The notes below the pieces were generated by a model. That model was not told the origin of the DNA and did no database searches. It worked only from the letters and a program-made list of their open reading frames with translations. 64,000 bases of DNA from Paludibacteraceae bacterium (GTDB lineage Bacteria; Bacteroidota; Bacteroidia; Bacteroidales; Paludibacteraceae), in contig JAFZNG010000001.1 of NCBI GenBank assembly GCA_017551025.1, forward strand, positions 1 to 64,000. The letters run 5' to 3'. This document shows positions 62,401 to 64,000 of this stretch, piece after piece. Position 1 is the first letter of the stretch. Each line of letters starts with the position of its first letter. Both the position numbers and the translations under genes were made by a program.

Positions 62401-63589
62401 TTACTTTAACTGGAACAAGACGGCAGAAGCTGCACGATTCTCTACTACTGCTGAACCGGGCGTACTGAGTGTGACGATTCCGAATATGACTGCAGGTGGA
62501 CATATCTACAAACTATACAATGCTGGTGCAGATAGATGTACAAGAGCTGATTGTTCAGGTACAACAGATCATCATTTTGCGAATGCGATGGCAAAGAATG
62601 TAACATTCTATGCGACGGACGAGGATCATTTCATCTGTACGGAAGATGCCTTGTATCTGCGCGGCACATTGGTGGGTGAAGACCAAGCACTTGTATGGAA
62701 TGATGCACATACAGTTGCTACGTGGACTGGTGCATTGGATTTGACGGGAACGAAACAATTTAACGTGGTTAAGAAAAATGTGGTAGGTGAAACAACATAC
62801 ACATATACCCAAGATTTCTATGCTGAGGCTCAAACATTCGATGGCGATTATACCTATGGAACGTTTACGCTGGATTTGACGAAGATGACCGGTACTTGGG
62901 GATATGTTGAGTTGGAGTTCCTGGATAATGGCAATAATACTGACTTGATAGCAGAGAATGCTGACCGTGTTGCCAACATTATTATAAATCGCCCCATTCT
63001 TGCCAACAATGCATGGTATACGCTTTGCGTGCCGTTTGATATGAGTGCGGATAAGGTGTCGGAGGTGTTTGGTAGTAGTACAATCGCTGAGTTGACCGGT
63101 GCGGAGGATCGCGGTTCGCTCATCCACCTCAACTTCAGTTATGTGAACGCTATGGTGGCCGGCCACGCATACCTCATCATGCCTGGTCAGGACTTCACAG
63201 CAGGCAGTACAATCAGCGGCGTGACGATCAAGAATGTCGATCCCGAGGCGCTGGCGTCCCAAACCGAGTATATGCACTTCCAAGGTACGTTCAACAAGAT
63301 TATGCTGGAGGGCGAGAACAAACGGTTCATGGGTGCTAACAATTACGTATACTCGCCGCGTGATGGTGGTACGCCTGTAGGTGCCTTCCGCTGCTTCTTT
63401 ACGATTCCGGATAATGCGCCGGCTAACGTGAAGTCGCGTCCGGCACGCATCGTATTCGGTGAGCAGACAGCAACCGGCATGGAGAATATATCCGCGCACC
63501 CCGCTCCGGCTAAGTTTATGCTCGATGGTGTGCTCTATATCATCCGTGACGGCCGTACATACAATGCGCAAGGACAATTGGTAAAATGA
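59459..63589 (+). CDS. Large secreted protein with two F5/8 type C domains and shared C-terminal module
   Basis: 1376 residues. Signal peptide MKKKLFTLIALLSVSSMGWA. An N-terminal beta domain (ISLAFNTAENGDIVVTL) is shared with the next, incomplete gene. Two discoidin-like F5/8C domains at about 497-635 and 742-880 (LALNKDCSAGGYENNDHKPS, IALDGTASAGYWENDSQTAD) are each preceded by a fibronectin-III-like segment (APVVALTKVSTTTTSATLQI). From about 1175 comes the module WYTLCVPFDMSADKV, ending in the tail FMLDGVLYIIRDGRTYNAQG-QLVK. It is probably a surface glycan-binding protein. Up to about 62,985 its DNA is clearly more AT-rich than the module that follows. Confidence 0.87.
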   Translation: MKKKLFTLIALLSVSSMGWAELNVCSLRPAHPANGAAGAISLAFNTAENGDIVVTLTPDAEVSAHFRSSGFEGTRNNMKILSGTNFATEENLSEYFSMKNTISGNTCTFYRTGTKNLPSPCKLKIDFSQNALAWVEGAINAYDNNGATVIQYNYGTLCGSTLDAPSISVNSDGEISFDAIEGADSYKAYVYFGSQFIKECPVTSGQKVWNPYLAGEYAIYVRAFNSSTDAYSDFSNGEIWDAVGDPSGDMPKSDICGYYLKEGTNEEALLSFYTDRSTGNFYITLSAGENGDDSKTFFRDAGGLSWNGFTYDGIDMREYFTRIPEDADDINGKVNVLTFVPRTEEGHIPAYNHTIAFASGNYVTWRTYNNGTSRDSWQNNLSFSYVYGTNCNEIDDHVAPVVALTKVSTTTTSATLQIDVTEKDDYNEDRALRSLTIRDAANSFAEQKVTLNGSNQVTLSELNKNTIYNFTVKAVDSGGNVTEETIKVPLTFDPYENLALNKDCSAGGYENNDHKPSKANDGNNTTSFWGTYGCDGKVGFVDWPTANTWEVDLEQAYVLDSVSVYRAELGGGNNRIMTLKGKMNESDEWSTIFDDLSTSLNTSYRNVPAVASARYLQFSFAGTSMIAVNEFEVYGHDYAVPDAVAPVVAVSEISKTYNTVTLQINATDKDDAGNPGTINAINISGDNGFVTQNNVELEENQITLSGLHYNKTYTFAVQVIDLAGNETIENIEVILPFNTNYNIALDGTASAGYWENDSQTADKANDGSTSTKWNTYGVETDKAEYTGTYANNWWMIQLDAAYNLSRVVANYQDVGTRDFIIEGSMDGSNWYVMYKGQTTAAGEFSYDVAAPAQYVRYTYGERYLAVYEFEVYASGFSTLTDDAPVITWAKLGAVDDATAEIEIDAADITTKPITTYVVTGIGEDPIEVTASEGKITLTSLSQSTHYTLSIQAKDGDNNLSEAKQMEFTTAGSVSGLYFFSDYFNWNKTAEAARFSTTAEPGVLSVTIPNMTAGGHIYKLYNAGADRCTRADCSGTTDHHFANAMAKNVTFYATDEDHFICTEDALYLRGTLVGEDQALVWNDAHTVATWTGALDLTGTKQFNVVKKNVVGETTYTYTQDFYAEAQTFDGDYTYGTFTLDLTKMTGTWGYVELEFLDNGNNTDLIAENADRVANIIINRPILANNAWYTLCVPFDMSADKVSEVFGSSTIAELTGAEDRGSLIHLNFSYVNAMVAGHAYLIMPGQDFTAGSTISGVTIKNVDPEALASQTEYMHFQGTFNKIMLEGENKRFMGANNYVYSPRDGGTPVGAFRCFFTIPDNAPANVKSRPARIVFGEQTATGMENISAHPAPAKFMLDGVLYIIRDGRTYNAQGQLVK

Positions 63590-63616
63590 AAGGTGAAAAC
63601 TGATAGTTGAAAGGAA
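63587..63616. repeat. Family G-like repeat after the F5/8C protein
   Basis: GAAAGGTGAAAACTGATAGT then TGAAAGG, beginning at the stop codon. Confidence 0.6.
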
Positions 63617-63621
63617 TAATT

Positions 63622-63768
63622 ATGAAAACTATGTATATTATACCTACTACAGAATTGATTAAGATGCAGGCGGAATCCGTGCTTGTAGCCCTTAGTGGCC
63701 CTGGATTCAATGACGGCGGTAAGGACGATGGTAGCCAGTCCGCTCAGTCGCCCCGTAGACCATTTTAA
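63622..63768 (+). CDS. Small ORF, 48 codons, after a tail-motif protein
   Basis: Begins MKTMYIIPTTELIKMQAESV, then LVALSGPGFNDGGKDDG, and ends in SAQSPRRPF. It has the same layout as the 45-codon ORF at 57631: M-K, Tyr and Pro near the start, Thr, Ile and Gln at matching places, a short hydrophobic stretch, Ser-Gly, and a Gly/Asp/Asn-rich tail. It lies between two tail-motif proteins, 33 bases after one stop and 22 bases before the next start. Confidence 0.6.
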   Translation: MKTMYIIPTTELIKMQAESVLVALSGPGFNDGGKDDGSQSAQSPRRPF

Positions 63769-63790
63769 ACAACTCAAAATACCTATCTTT

Positions 63791-64000
63791 ATGCGAAAAA
63801 TCTTTACTATCATGGCGCTGCTATGCGCTGGTGTTATGGCCTGGGGTCAGGAGACGACGGGTGCACTCTGTAGCTATTACGGATCGGAGACCTATTCCGC
63901 AAACGCCTATGTTACCCTCTCGTGGCAGACGGCTGAGAATGGCGACGTCGTCATCACGATCGGTCGTGGACCGGGCGCTAACTCCGCCAGTTTCCGCAAC
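63791..64000 (+). CDS. Secreted protein, 5' part only
   Basis: 70 codons up to the window edge. Signal peptide MRKIFTIMALLCAGVMAWG is followed by YVTLSWQTAENGDVVITIGR, which aligns with LAFNTAENGDIVVTL in the preceding large protein. It is therefore a further paralogue in the secreted-protein series; the rest lies outside the window. Confidence 0.8.
   Translation, partial: MRKIFTIMALLCAGVMAWGQETTGALCSYYGSETYSANAYVTLSWQTAENGDVVITIGRGPGANSASFRN

Overview
The window looks like a chromosomal segment of a Bacteroidota member, most likely order Bacteroidales. The evidence is a set of Bacteroidota-type promoters (TTTG, about 20 bases, then TAnnTTTG), a SusC/SusD pair, the gliding/type IX secretion lipoprotein GldD, a PCMD-type surface protein, and the lineage-typical neighbourhoods SecG / LptE / sigma-54 regulator and GH57 / GT4 / debranching enzyme. 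I see no phage, insertion sequence, CRISPR array or rRNA. All calls come from reading the sequence; no database search was run.

Layout. 1-440: promoter, an odd tRNA-like sequence, tRNA-Arg(ACG) and two terminators. 539-3757: a secreted TPR-CHAT protease-like protein. 3754-20521, all on the minus strand: LptF/G permease, Tgt, PanD, SulP transporter, S41 protease, dCMP deaminase, thioredoxin, a ClpC-like unfoldase, a putative porin, three alpha-glucan/glycogen enzymes and mannose-1-phosphate guanylyltransferase. 20818-32842, plus strand: GldD, a GGGP synthase-TadA fusion, an HD phosphohydrolase, Dus, a PCMD protein, a GT2, DUF3467, a nucleoside phosphorylase, an M49 peptidase, a short AroA and a broken GT2. 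32847-34976, minus: SecG, LptE and the sigma-54 regulator. 35106-40260: polysaccharide export protein, tyrosine autokinase and topoisomerase III. 40435-48760: a compact pectin utilisation locus (SusC, SusD, PL1 pectate lyase, GH28). 48878 to the end: secreted proteins sharing a short C-terminal tail, interleaved with a small cytoplasmic/envelope cluster, a DUF6377 regulator and an aldo-keto reductase.

Three things stand out. First, at least ten families of short AT-rich or low-complexity repeats, with units of about 7-12 bases, fill many gene junctions and also sit inside conserved genes (manC, GGGP synthase, dus, aroA three times, topB, the debranching enzyme tail and the SGNH protein tail). 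They supply TTG starts, appear to have fused GGGP synthase to TadA, and have broken a glycosyltransferase by a 32-base frameshifting insertion. Second, the 3' quarter holds paralogous secreted proteins that carry the same 25-residue C-terminal tail. Two of them share a roughly 200-residue module before the tail, and both of those are followed by a tiny ORF of 45-48 codons. This may be an undescribed export or anchoring system. Third, two rho-independent terminators carry the -33 element of the next promoter in their hairpin loops.
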